A program made the position numbers and the translations under genes. 38,329 nucleotides of DNA from an uncultured Oscillospiraceae bacterium (lineage in GTDB: Bacteria; Bacillota; Clostridia; Oscillospirales; Acutalibacteraceae). Numbering within the stretch: the stretch's first letter is position 1; the number at the start of each line of letters is the position of its first letter. The stretch covers positions 1 through 38,329 of the forward strand of contig URKX01000021.1 of assembly GCA_900548545.1 (NCBI GenBank), given 5' to 3'. Positions 24,138 through 31,549 of this stretch are shown here, one piece after another. Under the pieces are notes generated by a model, which saw nothing but the letters and a program-made list of their open reading frames with translations, searched no databases and was not told the DNA's origin.

Positions 24138-25466
24138 TTACATGGGCAGGTTGGGCATCCTTCTGCGCTTGCCCTTGCCCAGACCCCCGAACTGTTTAAG
24201 CATCTTTTGGGTCTGGCGGAACTGGTTCAAGAGCCGGTTCACGTCCTCCACCTTCATGCCGCACCCGGCAGCGATCCGCTTTTTCCGGGAGGCGTTCAAA
24301 CAATCGGGATGGGAACGCTCATAGGGCGTCATGGAAAGGATAATGGCCGCGCTCCGGTCCATCACCCGGTCGTCAATGTCCACGTCGTCTAATTTATTCC
24401 CCACACCGGGAAGCTTGGAGAGGATCCCCTTGATGGGACCCATTTTCTTCACCTGCTGGAACTGTTCCAACAGGTCGTTGAGATCCATCTTGTTCTGCAT
24501 CAGCCGCTGGGCGGTCTTTTGCGCGGCTTTTTCGTCCAGCTTTGTCTGGGCGTCCTCAATCAGGGTCAGCACGTCGCCCATGCCCAAAATACGGCTGGCC
24601 ATCCGGTCCGGGTGGAACACTTCCAAGTCTGCCAGCTTTTCGCCAGTACCCGCAAACTTGATGGGCTTGCCCGTCACCGCTTTCACGGAAAGGGCCGCGC
24701 CGCCTCGGGTGTCGCCGTCCAGCTTGGTCAGGATCACACCGGTGATATCCAACAGATCGTCAAAAGTCTTGGCCACGTTCACGGCCTCCTGGCCGGTCAT
24801 GGCGTCCACCACCAGCAAAATGTCCGTGGGCTGCACCGCTTCTTTGATGCGGCGGAGCTCCTCCATCAACTGCTCGTCGATCTGCAACCGGCCGGCGGTA
24901 TCGATGATCACATAGTCGTTGCCGTAGTCCTTGGCGTGGCGCACCGCCTCTTTCGCGGTGAGCACCGGGTCCTGGGTGCCTTCCTCAAAAACAGGCGCCC
25001 CGGCCTTTTCCCCCACCACCTGCAACTGCTGGATAGCGGCGGGACGGTAAATATCCCCTGCCACCAGCAGCGGCCGATGGCCCTGGGACTTCAACTGATA
25101 GGCCAGCTTGGCAGCATGGGTGGTTTTACCGGCGCCCTGCAGGCCGCACATCATGATGATGGCAGGAGGGTGGGCGGGCATTTTCAGCCGCTCTTCCGTG
25201 CCGCCCATGAGGCTGGTCAGCTCTTCATTGACGATCTTAATAACCATCTGGGCGGGGGTGAGGCTTTCCATCACCTCGCTGCCCACGGCCCGGTCGGTCA
25301 CCTTTTTGGTGAACTCCTTGGCCACCTTGTAGTTGACGTCGGCTTCCAGCAGGGCCAGACGCACTTCCCGCATGGCTTCCTTCACATCTGCTTCGGTAAG
25401 CTTGCCCTTGCCGCGCAGCTTTTTAAAAGAATTGCTGAGCTTCTCCGCCAAACCCTCAAATGCCAC
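24138..25466 (-). CDS. ffh: Signal recognition particle GTPase Ffh
   Basis: A 442-aa SRP54 homologue that binds 4.5S/scRNA and nascent signal peptides and docks with FtsY. The N domain is followed by the G domain with GLQGAGKTTHAAKLA (P-loop), DTAGRLQ (G3) and TKLDGDTRGGAALS (G4). The M domain is methionine-rich and ends in a basic glycine-rich tail. Start: GTG at 25466 preceded by GGAGGG, giving the usual MAFEGLAEKLSNSFKKL; the ATG at 25568 would overlap ylxM and is rejected. It follows ylxM in the standard order. Confidence 0.96.
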   Translation of the reverse strand: MAFEGLAEKLSNSFKKLRGKGKLTEADVKEAMREVRLALLEADVNYKVAKEFTKKVTDRAVGSEVMESLTPAQMVIKIVNEELTSLMGGTEERLKMPAHPPAIIMMCGLQGAGKTTHAAKLAYQLKSQGHRPLLVAGDIYRPAAIQQLQVVGEKAGAPVFEEGTQDPVLTAKEAVRHAKDYGNDYVIIDTAGRLQIDEQLMEELRRIKEAVQPTDILLVVDAMTGQEAVNVAKTFDDLLDITGVILTKLDGDTRGGAALSVKAVTGKPIKFAGTGEKLADLEVFHPDRMASRILGMGDVLTLIEDAQTKLDEKAAQKTAQRLMQNKMDLNDLLEQFQQVKKMGPIKGILSKLPGVGNKLDDVDIDDRVMDRSAAIILSMTPYERSHPDCLNASRKKRIAAGCGMKVEDVNRLLNQFRQTQKMLKQFGGLGKGKRRRMPNLPM

Positions 25467-25537
25467 TGGCTTTCCCTCCTGGATAAAATTTTCTCTGTCA
25501 CACGCCCGCTTTCGGGCCTTGTTCTCAAAAACAGGCG

Positions 25538-25906
25538 TTACGCCTCTACCGAGATTTCCTGGGCACATTCCAAGATCTTGCCCACATTTTCATCAATGCC
25601 GGCCACTTGGCCGTTTTGCTCGTTGAGATCCTGAATGTTCAGGGCACAGTCGCAGATCAGCGTCAAAGCCTTTTGGATCTCCTGAAAACGCCGGGCAAGC
25701 CCCAGACGGTCTTCCATTTCCAAAAGCTGCTGCTCGGCGCGCTTGATGGCGTCCCGCACACCCTGGCGGGTGATATCCCGATCCTGGGCGATCTCTGCCA
25801 AAGACAGGTCTTCGTTATAGTAGGCGTCCACCACTTCCCGCTGGGTATCTGTAAGCATATCCCCGTAAAAGTCCAATAAAAAGCTGACACGCAAATCCTT
25901 GGCCAC
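25538..25906 (-). CDS. ylxM: YlxM/p13-like DNA-binding protein
   Basis: A 122-aa helix-turn-helix protein of the UPF0122 family that resembles sigma factor region 4. SFLLDFYGDMLTDTQREVVDAYYNEDLSLAEIAQDRDITRQGVRDAIKRAEQQL is the family core (residues 8-62). It is regularly encoded just before ffh, and a role in SRP expression or assembly has been proposed for homologues. The start is GTG at 25906, placed 7 bases after AGGAGGG. It is the first gene of a six-gene operon with a consensus promoter. Confidence 0.92.
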   Translation of the reverse strand: MAKDLRVSFLLDFYGDMLTDTQREVVDAYYNEDLSLAEIAQDRDITRQGVRDAIKRAEQQLLEMEDRLGLARRFQEIQKALTLICDCALNIQDLNEQNGQVAGIDENVGKILECAQEISVEA

Positions 25907-25935
25907 GGCGCCGCCCTCCTTGCCTCTGGGATAAT

Positions 25936-25986
25936 GCCCCTGTTCGGGGGCTTTTCACCCTTTCTGTAAAGCGGTTTTCTTTACAG
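25936..25986 (-). promoter_or_regulatory. Two hairpins in the ylxM leader
   Basis: CTGTAAAG/CTTTACAG (25964-25971/25979-25986) is a perfect 8-bp palindrome located exactly at the predicted 5' end of the transcript. GCCCC/GGGGC (25936-25940/25947-25951) lies nearer the SD. The first could stabilise the mRNA 5' end or be a repressor operator. Confidence 0.55.
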
Positions 25987-25993
25987 CACTGAG

Positions 25994-26022
25994 ATTATAC
26001 ACGATTCCCGCAAATTTGTCAA
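25994..26022 (-). promoter_or_regulatory. Perfect-consensus sigma-A promoter for ylxM-ffh operon
   Basis: TTGACA (26017-26022), 17 bases, TATAAT (25994-25999) on the minus strand: 12 of 12 consensus positions with ideal spacing. It drives the SRP/ribosome operon. The rest of the 317-base divergent region holds the ltaE promoter. Confidence 0.9.
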
Positions 26023-26132
26023 CAGGGAAAGGCAAAAAAGCGCGGGCTTGCCCATCTGCCGGAAACGGATCCCCCAGATCCGGAAAGACGCCACTTTATC
26101 TAAAAGATCAAGATAAATGGATTTCGCGATGA

Positions 26133-26161
26133 TTTACATTTCAAAAAGGAGGTGTTATAAT
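26133..26161 (+). promoter_or_regulatory. Promoter of the threonine aldolase-type gene
   Basis: TTTACA (26133-26138), 17 bases, perfect TATAAT (26156-26161) on the plus strand, about 55 bases before the ATG at 26224. It diverges from the ylxM promoter. Confidence 0.75.
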
Positions 26162-26223
26162 TGGGAAAGCCGATTTTGCCTTTCTATATTTGACAAAAGT
26201 ACAAAAGACAGGGAGGAATACCC

Positions 26224-27273
26224 ATGCTCTATTTCAACTGCGACTATACGGAAGGGGCACACCCACATATCCTGGAAAAAATGCAGGAAACAAACCTGGA
26301 ACAAACCATTGGCTACGGCGAGGACGAGTACTGCGAACAAGCCCGGGCCCTGATCCGCCGGGAATGCGGCCGGTATGATGTGGACGTCCACTTCCTGGTA
26401 GGCGGCACCCAGGCCAACTTCACTGTGATCCGCGCCTCCCTGCGCTCCCATCAGGGCGTCATCGCCCCGGTGACGGGCCATATCAACGGCCACGAAACCG
26501 GCGCCGTTGAGGCCACCGGCCACAAGGTGCTGGCCCAGGCCTGCGGGCCGGAAGGCAAGCTCACCGCTGACCAGGTGGAACAGGCTGTCACTGCCCACTG
26601 GACCGACGAGGCCCGGGAACACCTGGTGCAGCCCAAAATGGTGTACATCTCCCATCCTACGGAAAACGGTGCTTTATACACCCTGGCCGAGCTGGAAGCC
26701 CTGAGCCACACCTGCCGGGAACACGGCCTGTACCTGTTCCTGGACGGCGCCCGGCTGGGTTACGGCCTCACCGCCCGGGGCAGCGACGTTTCCATGGCGG
26801 ACTTGGCCCGGCTGTGCGACGCCTTTTACATCGGCGGCACCAAGTGCGGCGCCCTCTTTGGAGAAGCCGTGGTCATTGCCAACCCCCAGCTGAAGCCGGA
26901 TTTCCGCTATTCCATCAAGCAGAACGGCGGGATGCTGGCAAAGGGCCGGCTTTTGGGGATCCAGTTCCTCACCCTGTTTGAGGACGACCTGTACTATGAC
27001 ATCTGCCGCAGCGCCAACGAGCAGGCCTACCGCATTGCCGAAGCCTGCCGGGAAGCTGGGTTCCCCTTTTTTGCCGAGTCCCCCACCAACCAGCAGTTCC
27101 CCATCTTCCCCAACCGGCTGCTGGACCGCCTGAAAGAAAAGTACGTCTACTCCACCTGGGCGAAGGTGGACGAAGGCCACACCGCTATCCGCCTGTGCAC
27201 CAGCTGGGCCACCCGGGACGAGGCCGTGGAACAGCTGACCGCCGACATCCGCGCCTTGGGCAAGGAGCTGTGA
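26224..27273 (+). CDS. ltaE: Threonine aldolase-family PLP lyase
   Basis: A 349-aa fold-type I PLP enzyme of the beta-eliminating lyase/threonine aldolase group, expected to split L-threonine or L-allo-threonine into glycine and acetaldehyde. The PLP lysine is K207 in IGGTKCGALFGE; LFLDGARLGYGL (D174, R177) and the GHINGHETG histidine are the other expected active-site elements. The start MLYFNCDYTEGAHPHILEKM is typical, and the ATG follows AGGGAGG. The gene is monocistronic: own promoter, and a strong bidirectional terminator shared with ldh. Substrate stereospecificity cannot be read from sequence. Confidence 0.9.
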   Translation: MLYFNCDYTEGAHPHILEKMQETNLEQTIGYGEDEYCEQARALIRRECGRYDVDVHFLVGGTQANFTVIRASLRSHQGVIAPVTGHINGHETGAVEATGHKVLAQACGPEGKLTADQVEQAVTAHWTDEAREHLVQPKMVYISHPTENGALYTLAELEALSHTCREHGLYLFLDGARLGYGLTARGSDVSMADLARLCDAFYIGGTKCGALFGEAVVIANPQLKPDFRYSIKQNGGMLAKGRLLGIQFLTLFEDDLYYDICRSANEQAYRIAEACREAGFPFFAESPTNQQFPIFPNRLLDRLKEKYVYSTWAKVDEGHTAIRLCTSWATRDEAVEQLTADIRALGKEL

Positions 27274-27293
27274 AGACACCCTTGCTCAAAAAA

Positions 27294-27334
27294 GCAAAAA
27301 GAAGCCAGAGCATATTGCTCTGGCTTCTTTTTGC
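27294..27334. terminator. Bidirectional terminator between ltaE and ldh
   Basis: A perfect 19-bp inverted repeat (27294-27312/27316-27334) with a 3-base loop. Its outer ends are A5 and T5, so it terminates on either strand, fitting the convergent genes on each side. Confidence 0.93.
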
Positions 27335-27349
27335 TTCTCATCGGAAGCT

Positions 27350-28300
27350 TTACAGCTCCAAGCCCTGGTAGTTCTCCTGGAGGATCCCGCAGGAATCCCC
27401 AAAGTGCCGGCGCTCCTCTTCAGTGAGGGAAAGTTCCAGCACCCGGTCCACGCCGTTGCGGTTGACGATGCAGGGCACCCCCGCAAAGACATCCCGCTGG
27501 CCGTACTCGCCCCGCAGCCGGGCGGAAACCGTCAGCACGCTGTTCTCGTTGGAGAGCACCGCCCGGACGATCCGTACCAAAGCCATACCAATACCGTAAT
27601 AGGTGGCCCGCTTGGCCTGGATGATCTTCTGGGCGGCGTCCCGCACCTCCACACTGATCTTCTGCATCTCATCCAAGCAGAATTTCCCATTGGACTGTTC
27701 GCAAATATCCATCACCGACTTGGTTGCCACCATGGCCTGGCTCCAGGGGACAAACTCGCTGTCGCCGTGTTCCCCGATGACGTAGGCATGGACATTGCGG
27801 GGATCCACCGTGAAGTAATCCCCCAGCAGGTACCGCAGCCGGGCTGTATCCAAGGTGGTTCCAGTGCCGAACACCCGGTTGGAATTAAAACCGGAGAGCT
27901 CGTAGGTGACCCGGGTCATAATGTCCACCGGGTTGGTGGCCACCAGGAAGATCCCCGAAAACCCGGAATGGGTGATGGGCCCAATGATGGACTGGAACAC
28001 CGCCGTGTTCCGCTTTAAAAGGTCCAGCCGTGACTCACCGGGCTTTTGGCTCACACCAGCGCAGATGACCACGATATCGGCATCAGCGCAGTCGCTGTAC
28101 TCCCCGGCGTAAATTTTCATGCTGGAAGGTGCAAAGGCCACCCCGTGGTTCAAGTCCATGGCCTCCCCTTCGGCACGGCTCTTGTCAATATCCACCAGCA
28201 CAAGTTCGTCGCACACCGCCTGGTTCAAGGCAGAATAAGCAAAGCTCATGCCCACCATACCTGTGCCCACCAACACGATTTTCCGTTTGTTCAAGATCAT
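27350..28300 (-). CDS. ldh: L-lactate dehydrogenase
   Basis: A 316-aa NAD-dependent dehydrogenase that reduces pyruvate to L-lactate in fermentation. The Rossmann loop is VGTGMVGMSFAYSAL. The substrate loop reads AGVSQKPGESRLDLL, with Gln where malate dehydrogenases have Arg, so lactate is favoured over malate. VIGEHGDSEFVPWS holds the catalytic His, and ATNPVDIMTRVTY the partner loop. The ATG at 28300 matches the conserved start MILNKRKIVLVG and follows AAAGGAG by 10 bases; an upstream ATG at 28348 is rejected. It is convergent with ltaE and divergent from spoIIGA. Confidence 0.94.
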   Translation of the reverse strand: MILNKRKIVLVGTGMVGMSFAYSALNQAVCDELVLVDIDKSRAEGEAMDLNHGVAFAPSSMKIYAGEYSDCADADIVVICAGVSQKPGESRLDLLKRNTAVFQSIIGPITHSGFSGIFLVATNPVDIMTRVTYELSGFNSNRVFGTGTTLDTARLRYLLGDYFTVDPRNVHAYVIGEHGDSEFVPWSQAMVATKSVMDICEQSNGKFCLDEMQKISVEVRDAAQKIIQAKRATYYGIGMALVRIVRAVLSNENSVLTVSARLRGEYGQRDVFAGVPCIVNRNGVDRVLELSLTEEERRHFGDSCGILQENYQGLEL

Positions 28301-28326
28301 CCCGCTCACGCTCCTTTGTATCTTCC

Positions 28327-28343
28327 GCAGGCGCTTGGCCTGC
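28327..28343 (-). other. Leader hairpin upstream of ldh
   Basis: GCAGGC/GCCTGC (28327-28332/28338-28343) with a 5-base loop lies in the ldh 5' leader about 25 bases before the ATG. Function unknown; no T-run follows. Confidence 0.4.
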
Positions 28344-28398
28344 CGCATTGGTTTTGAATAGTTTTCCCAATGAAAGCCTCTTCCTTGGGGCCAATCCT

Positions 28399-28427
28399 AT
28401 TTTACCGTTTTTTTCCAAGAACCGCAA
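28399..28427 (-). promoter_or_regulatory. Probable promoter of ldh
   Basis: TTGCGG (28422-28427), 17 bases, TAAAAT (28399-28404) on the minus strand, about 95 bases ahead of the ldh start. The -10 matches 5 of 6, the -35 only its TTG. Confidence 0.5.
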
Positions 28428-28501
28428 CATAAAAATAAGAATTTTTCTTACTTATATGATTTTATGCCCTTTCTCCCTTTTCCATTTCTTTTTGACACTC
28501 G

Positions 28502-28575
28502 TGCCGCAAGCAAGCTTGTCCATCTAAAAACACACCCACAAACCGACAGGTCTTGCCTATTCCCTGGACTATAAT
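28502..28575 (+). promoter_or_regulatory. Candidate Spo0A-type promoter of spoIIGA-sigE
   Basis: A perfect TATAAT lies at 28570-28575, with no -35 at 17 bases. CCGACA (28543-28548) sits 21 bases upstream. Bacillus spoIIG also has a stretched spacer (22 bases) and needs Spo0A. Near-matches to the 0A box TGNCGAA are TGCCGCA (28502-28508, 6 of 7) and, reversed, ACCGACA (28542-28548, 5 of 7). Confidence 0.45.
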
Positions 28576-28598
28576 AAAGTTGAAACGGGGGGATGCCG

Positions 28599-29453
28599 GT
28601 GACCGTTTATGCCGATGTGTTGGTGATCGTCAACCTGTATGTGGACTTTTTCCTGCTGTGGTGCACGCAACACGTACTGCAGCTGCGGGCTGGCCCTTGG
28701 AGGATGGTCCTGGGGGCTTTTGTGGGCGGACTGTGCGCCCTGGCCTGCCTGTACCCTCTGCCCTGGTGGGGTTCCCTGCTTTGGGGAGGCGCCTCCGCAG
28801 CCCTGGTGACAGCGGCGGCTTTTTGCCCCTTGTCCCGGCGGGGGTTTCTAAAAACCGCCCTGTGTTTTTGGCTGTTCTCTCTGGCGCTGGCGGGGTTCTT
28901 CCTGTTCCTGATCCAATGGGTGGGCACCCAGAACGTAGCTTTAGTGGGCCACACCATCTATCTCAACCTGTCCCTGCCCCTGCTGTTCCTCTTTACCGGT
29001 GGGGCCTATCTGGTGTTCTGGGTGTTTCAAAAGCTCTTCCACAGGGAGGACTTTTCCCAGCGGGTCTGCCGGTTCCAACTGGAACACCGGGGAAAGACCG
29101 TCACCTTGTGGGCCAAGGCGGACACCGGCTGCAACTTGCGGGAACCCTTTTCCGGGCTGCCGGTGATTGTCTGCCAAGCGTCCGCTTTGAAAGGGTGGCT
29201 GCCTGCCCCGTTGGAGGAGTGGGAAGCCCATCCGGACACGAGCCTTCCGGGCAAGGAGTTCCGGTTGGTGCCCTTTGAAAGCGTGGGAGGCTCCGGGGTG
29301 CTGCCCGCCTTCCGGCCGGACCAAGTGCTTCGCCTGCCGGAGAAAACCCCCATCCCCTGCTACATAGCCCTATGGGATCACCAATTCCCTCCGGGAGGGT
29401 TCCAAGCCCTGTACGGCCCGGACCAATTCCCCCAGCACTCCCCCGCCCCATAA
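28599..29453 (+). CDS. spoIIGA: Sigma-E processing peptidase SpoIIGA
   Basis: A 284-aa mother-cell membrane protease that cleaves pro-sigma-E during sporulation after a signal from the forespore (SpoIIR). Five membrane segments fill residues 1-145. The C-terminal domain is an atypical aspartic protease with the key Asp in ADTGCNLREPFSGLPV (about D175). The GTG at 28599 is chosen because it gives the family start (M)TVYADVLVIVN and lies about 7 bases after GGGGG; the ATG two codons earlier sits on top of that SD. sigE follows after 23 bases. The last 20 residues are proline-rich and unlike typical members. Confidence 0.92.
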   Translation: MTVYADVLVIVNLYVDFFLLWCTQHVLQLRAGPWRMVLGAFVGGLCALACLYPLPWWGSLLWGGASAALVTAAAFCPLSRRGFLKTALCFWLFSLALAGFFLFLIQWVGTQNVALVGHTIYLNLSLPLLFLFTGGAYLVFWVFQKLFHREDFSQRVCRFQLEHRGKTVTLWAKADTGCNLREPFSGLPVIVCQASALKGWLPAPLEEWEAHPDTSLPGKEFRLVPFESVGGSGVLPAFRPDQVLRLPEKTPIPCYIALWDHQFPPGGFQALYGPDQFPQHSPAP

Positions 29454-29476
29454 ATCGTTTCCAAGGAGGTCCTTCT

Positions 29477-30196
29477 ATGCTGCATTTTTTCCGCAACCTA
29501 TTTAACCGGCTCATCGGGCTCCTCATCCCATCGGAACCCCAAGGCTGCCACTACATCAACGGCCCGGAAACGCTCCCTCCCCCTCTGACAAAAGAGGAGG
29601 AAGCCCAAGTGCTGGAAAACATCCGGCAAGGGGTACCCGGCGCCAGGGAGCCTCTCATCACCCACAACCTACGGCTGGTGGTGTACATCGCCAAGAAGTT
29701 TGAAAGTCCCGGCGCCAGTGTGGAAGACTTGATCTCCATCGGCACCATTGGGTTGATCAAGGCGGTGAACACCTTCCAAGTGGAACGAAACATCAAGCTG
29801 GCCACCTATGCCTCCCGGTGTATTGAAAACGAGATTTTGATGCACCTGCGGAAAAGCTCCCAGCTGCGCCACGAGGTATCCATTGACGACCCCCTCAACG
29901 TGGACTGGGACGGCAACGAACTGCTGCTTTCAGACCTACTGGGCAGCGAGCCGGACACCGTGAACCAAGACATCGAGCGGGAGGCGGAACGGGTAATGCT
30001 CCTGCGGGCGGTGGAACGCCTTGCCCCTCGGGAAAAGAAAATCATGGTGCTGCGATTCGGACTGGGGTCCGGCCGGGAGCACACCCAAAAAGAAGTGGCC
30101 GACTGCCTGGGGATCTCCCAATCCTACATTTCACGGCTGGAAAAAAAGATCATCCACCGGCTGCGGCGGGATCTGGAAAAAGCCGGGGCTGCCTAA
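29477..30196 (+). CDS. sigE: RNA polymerase sporulation sigma factor sigma-E
   Basis: A 239-aa group 3 sigma factor for early mother-cell gene expression. The first ~28 residues form a hydrophobic/basic amphipathic pro-sequence (MLHFFRNLFNRLIGLLIP) that tethers it to the membrane until SpoIIGA removes it. Region 2 (NLRLVVYIAKKFESPGASVEDLISIGTIGLIKAV and YASRCIENEILMHLR) and region 4 (VLRFGLGSGREHTQKEVADCLGISQSYISRLEKKI) are intact. The ATG at 29477 follows a perfect AAGGAGGT; the frame upstream overlaps spoIIGA and is ignored. sigG, which follows in Bacillus, is not here: a terminator comes next. Confidence 0.96.
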   Translation: MLHFFRNLFNRLIGLLIPSEPQGCHYINGPETLPPPLTKEEEAQVLENIRQGVPGAREPLITHNLRLVVYIAKKFESPGASVEDLISIGTIGLIKAVNTFQVERNIKLATYASRCIENEILMHLRKSSQLRHEVSIDDPLNVDWDGNELLLSDLLGSEPDTVNQDIEREAERVMLLRAVERLAPREKKIMVLRFGLGSGREHTQKEVADCLGISQSYISRLEKKIIHRLRRDLEKAGAA

Positions 30197-30206
30197 ACCA
30201 AAACCA

Positions 30207-30245
30207 CCCGCCCATCCCCTTGGGGACCGGGCGGGCTTTGTTTTT
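30207..30245 (+). terminator. Terminator after sigE
   Basis: CCCGCCC/GGGCGGG (30207-30213/30229-30235) with inner CCCC/GGGG pairs is followed by CTTTGTTTTT. It closes the spoIIGA-sigE operon. Confidence 0.88.
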
Positions 30246-30249
30246 GCAA

Positions 30250-30271
30250 AAAGAAAAGCCCCGCCGCAGGG
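30250..30271 (-). terminator. Terminator of the 63-aa gene
   Basis: On the minus strand CCCC-TGCGGC-GGGG is followed by CTTTTCTTTTT, with a competing stem GCCGC/GCGGC around it. It lies about 65 bases below the small gene's stop. A further 8-bp stem (30316-30323/30340-30347) spans that stop codon. Confidence 0.6.
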
Positions 30272-30338
30272 GAGAGCGGCAGGAACTTTTCAAAATAGAT
30301 AAAAGGAGAATCTACAAGGGCTGGAGGAGGGAGTGTTA

Positions 30339-30530
30339 TCAGCCCTTGCGACGACGGAAACCAAAGAAAGAACCCATCAGAGGTTCAGGACGGCCCACCA
30401 TCCGGACATCCTCCTGGAACAGCGCCACAGGCTGCAAGCCGGACTGCATCACTACAGAAGAGGGACGCTGGGGCATACGGGAATACTCGTAATTGTCTAT
30501 TTTCACAGGCTGCTCTACAAAATTGAACAT
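30339..30530 (-). CDS. 63-aa protein of unknown function, likely highly expressed
   Basis: I do not recognise this protein. It begins MFNFVEQPVKIDNYEYSRMPQ and ends with the basic tail GFFGFRRRKG-like (SFFGFRRRKG); there is no membrane segment or Cys motif. Support for a real gene: a good promoter at 30647-30675, an AAGGAAG site 11 bases before the ATG, a terminator behind, and codon choice unlike the GC-rich neighbours (five of seven arginines are CGT), as in highly expressed genes. A TTG three codons upstream is an alternative start. The leader of about 110 bases contains GAGGC/GCCTC and GTGGA/TCCAC hairpins. The aromatic/basic composition suggests nucleic acid or ribosome contact, but that is a guess. 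Confidence 0.65.
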   Translation of the reverse strand: MFNFVEQPVKIDNYEYSRMPQRPSSVVMQSGLQPVALFQEDVRMVGRPEPLMGSFFGFRRRKG

Positions 30531-30646
30531 AAAAATCAAATCTTCCTTTCTTCCGCAAAGCAGGGATGATAGTGTATTGAATATGTATCTGTGTGGAGGA
30601 CAATTTCCACCGAGGCCGGTCTTCAGCCTCTCTTCCTTACACGCAT

Positions 30647-30675
30647 ATCATAGCATATCCCCGTTAGATTTTCAA
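30647..30675 (-). promoter_or_regulatory. Promoter of the 63-aa gene
   Basis: TTGAAA (30670-30675), 17 bases, TATGAT (30647-30652) on the minus strand, each 5 of 6. The start is predicted near 30640, about 110 bases before the ATG. The AT-rich stretch 30676-30835 upstream holds no gene; a 7-bp hairpin GTTTTCC/GGAAAAC lies at 30744-30760. Confidence 0.75.
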
Positions 30676-30835
30676 CATCTTTGTGCGATTTTTCTAAAAT
30701 ATTTTCTTCAAAAGCAAAAATTCATTTTCAAAAGCATTTAGGCGTTTTCCAGGGGAAAACACTTTCTTTTTGCAAAACTATCTCCAAAAAGTTGCAGATG
30801 CTCTGTTGCGGCATTACACTAAAGCTGCTAACAAA

Positions 30836-30884
30836 CAAAAAAACGCCTGGAAAAGATCCGTCTACCAGAACCTTTCCCAAGCGC
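30836..30884 (-). terminator. Terminator of the SLOG-like gene
   Basis: A 13-bp stem with three G-U pairs (30843-30855/30872-30884) and a 16-base loop is followed on the minus strand by a run of T and then GTTTGTT. It lies 8 bases beyond the gene's stop. Confidence 0.8.
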
Positions 30885-30891
30885 TCAGTTT

Positions 30892-31386
30892 TTATTCCTG
30901 CCAAGGCTGGATTGCCAAGTTACGCACAGCCAGCCCCTGGCTGTTGGCATACCGAACCGTGTAAGCAGTGCCGCCCCGTCCCCTCTTTTGATAGCAAAGG
31001 CAATAGGCACTGTGCTCCACTAAATAGCGGTTCCGCTGGAACATACAGCCTTGGGTATACCGGCCGGCAATGTACACCACACGGTCTGCCTGCCGTAGCA
31101 TAGCACGATAGACGGATGCATCCCGTTGGCTCCACTGCTCTTCCTGGCCCACATAGGGCAGCACCAATTCCAATTTTAGGCCAGGGTACCTCTCACCACG
31201 CGCCCGGAGCACCTCCTGGGCCGCAATGGTGTCAAAACCCAAAGCACCTCCTGCCAAAAAGGTGGTGATGCCTTTTTCCTCCACCAACGCCACAATCTCT
31301 TCCCGCAATCTGCGCCGCAGCCAGAGCATCTCCTGCTCGGGAATGCGCCGGTGCCCCGTAAAACAGCAACTTGATTTTCTTTCCAA
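30892..31386 (-). CDS. SLOG-superfamily protein (DUF1273/YpsA-like)
   Basis: A 164-aa protein with a Rossmann-like SLOG fold. The N-terminal CCFTGHRRIP and the glycine-rich FLAGGALGFDTIAAQEVL are the nucleotide-binding signatures of YpsA/DprA-like members; LELVLPYVGQEEQW and QADRVVYIAGRYTQGCMFQRNRYLVEHSAYCLCY follow. SLOG proteins are predicted to bind nucleotides or ligands such as ADP-ribose derivatives, and Bacillus YpsA affects cell division. The start is TTG, 7 bases after GGAGG. A candidate promoter (TTGACT, 17 bases, TATGCT) lies at 31501-31529. The biochemical activity is unknown. Confidence 0.8.
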   Translation of the reverse strand: MERKSSCCFTGHRRIPEQEMLWLRRRLREEIVALVEEKGITTFLAGGALGFDTIAAQEVLRARGERYPGLKLELVLPYVGQEEQWSQRDASVYRAMLRQADRVVYIAGRYTQGCMFQRNRYLVEHSAYCLCYQKRGRGGTAYTVRYANSQGLAVRNLAIQPWQE

Positions 31387-31500
31387 ACGCAGCGCCTCCT
31401 CTCCCGCTTCCCTCCATCGGAGAATCCATCCATTCCAACAAAACCCCGCAGCTGCCCCCCTCTTCCTAAAGGATCGGCCTAAAGCCCTATGTTTTTCTTT

Positions 31501-31529
31501 AGCATATCAGTTGGCCGGGGCAAAGTCAA
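31501..31529 (-). promoter_or_regulatory. Probable promoter of the SLOG-like gene
   Basis: TTGACT (31524-31529), 17 bases, TATGCT (31501-31506) on the minus strand, about 115 bases before the TTG start. It lies just after the terminator of the GGGtGRT gene. Confidence 0.5.
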
Positions 31530-31549
31530 ATAGAAAAGGGAAATGAATA

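Noticed and set aside
30681..31103. 140-codon plus-strand frame in the AT-rich gap
   Set aside because: It runs antisense into the SLOG gene and through its terminator, and no RBS or domain was found.
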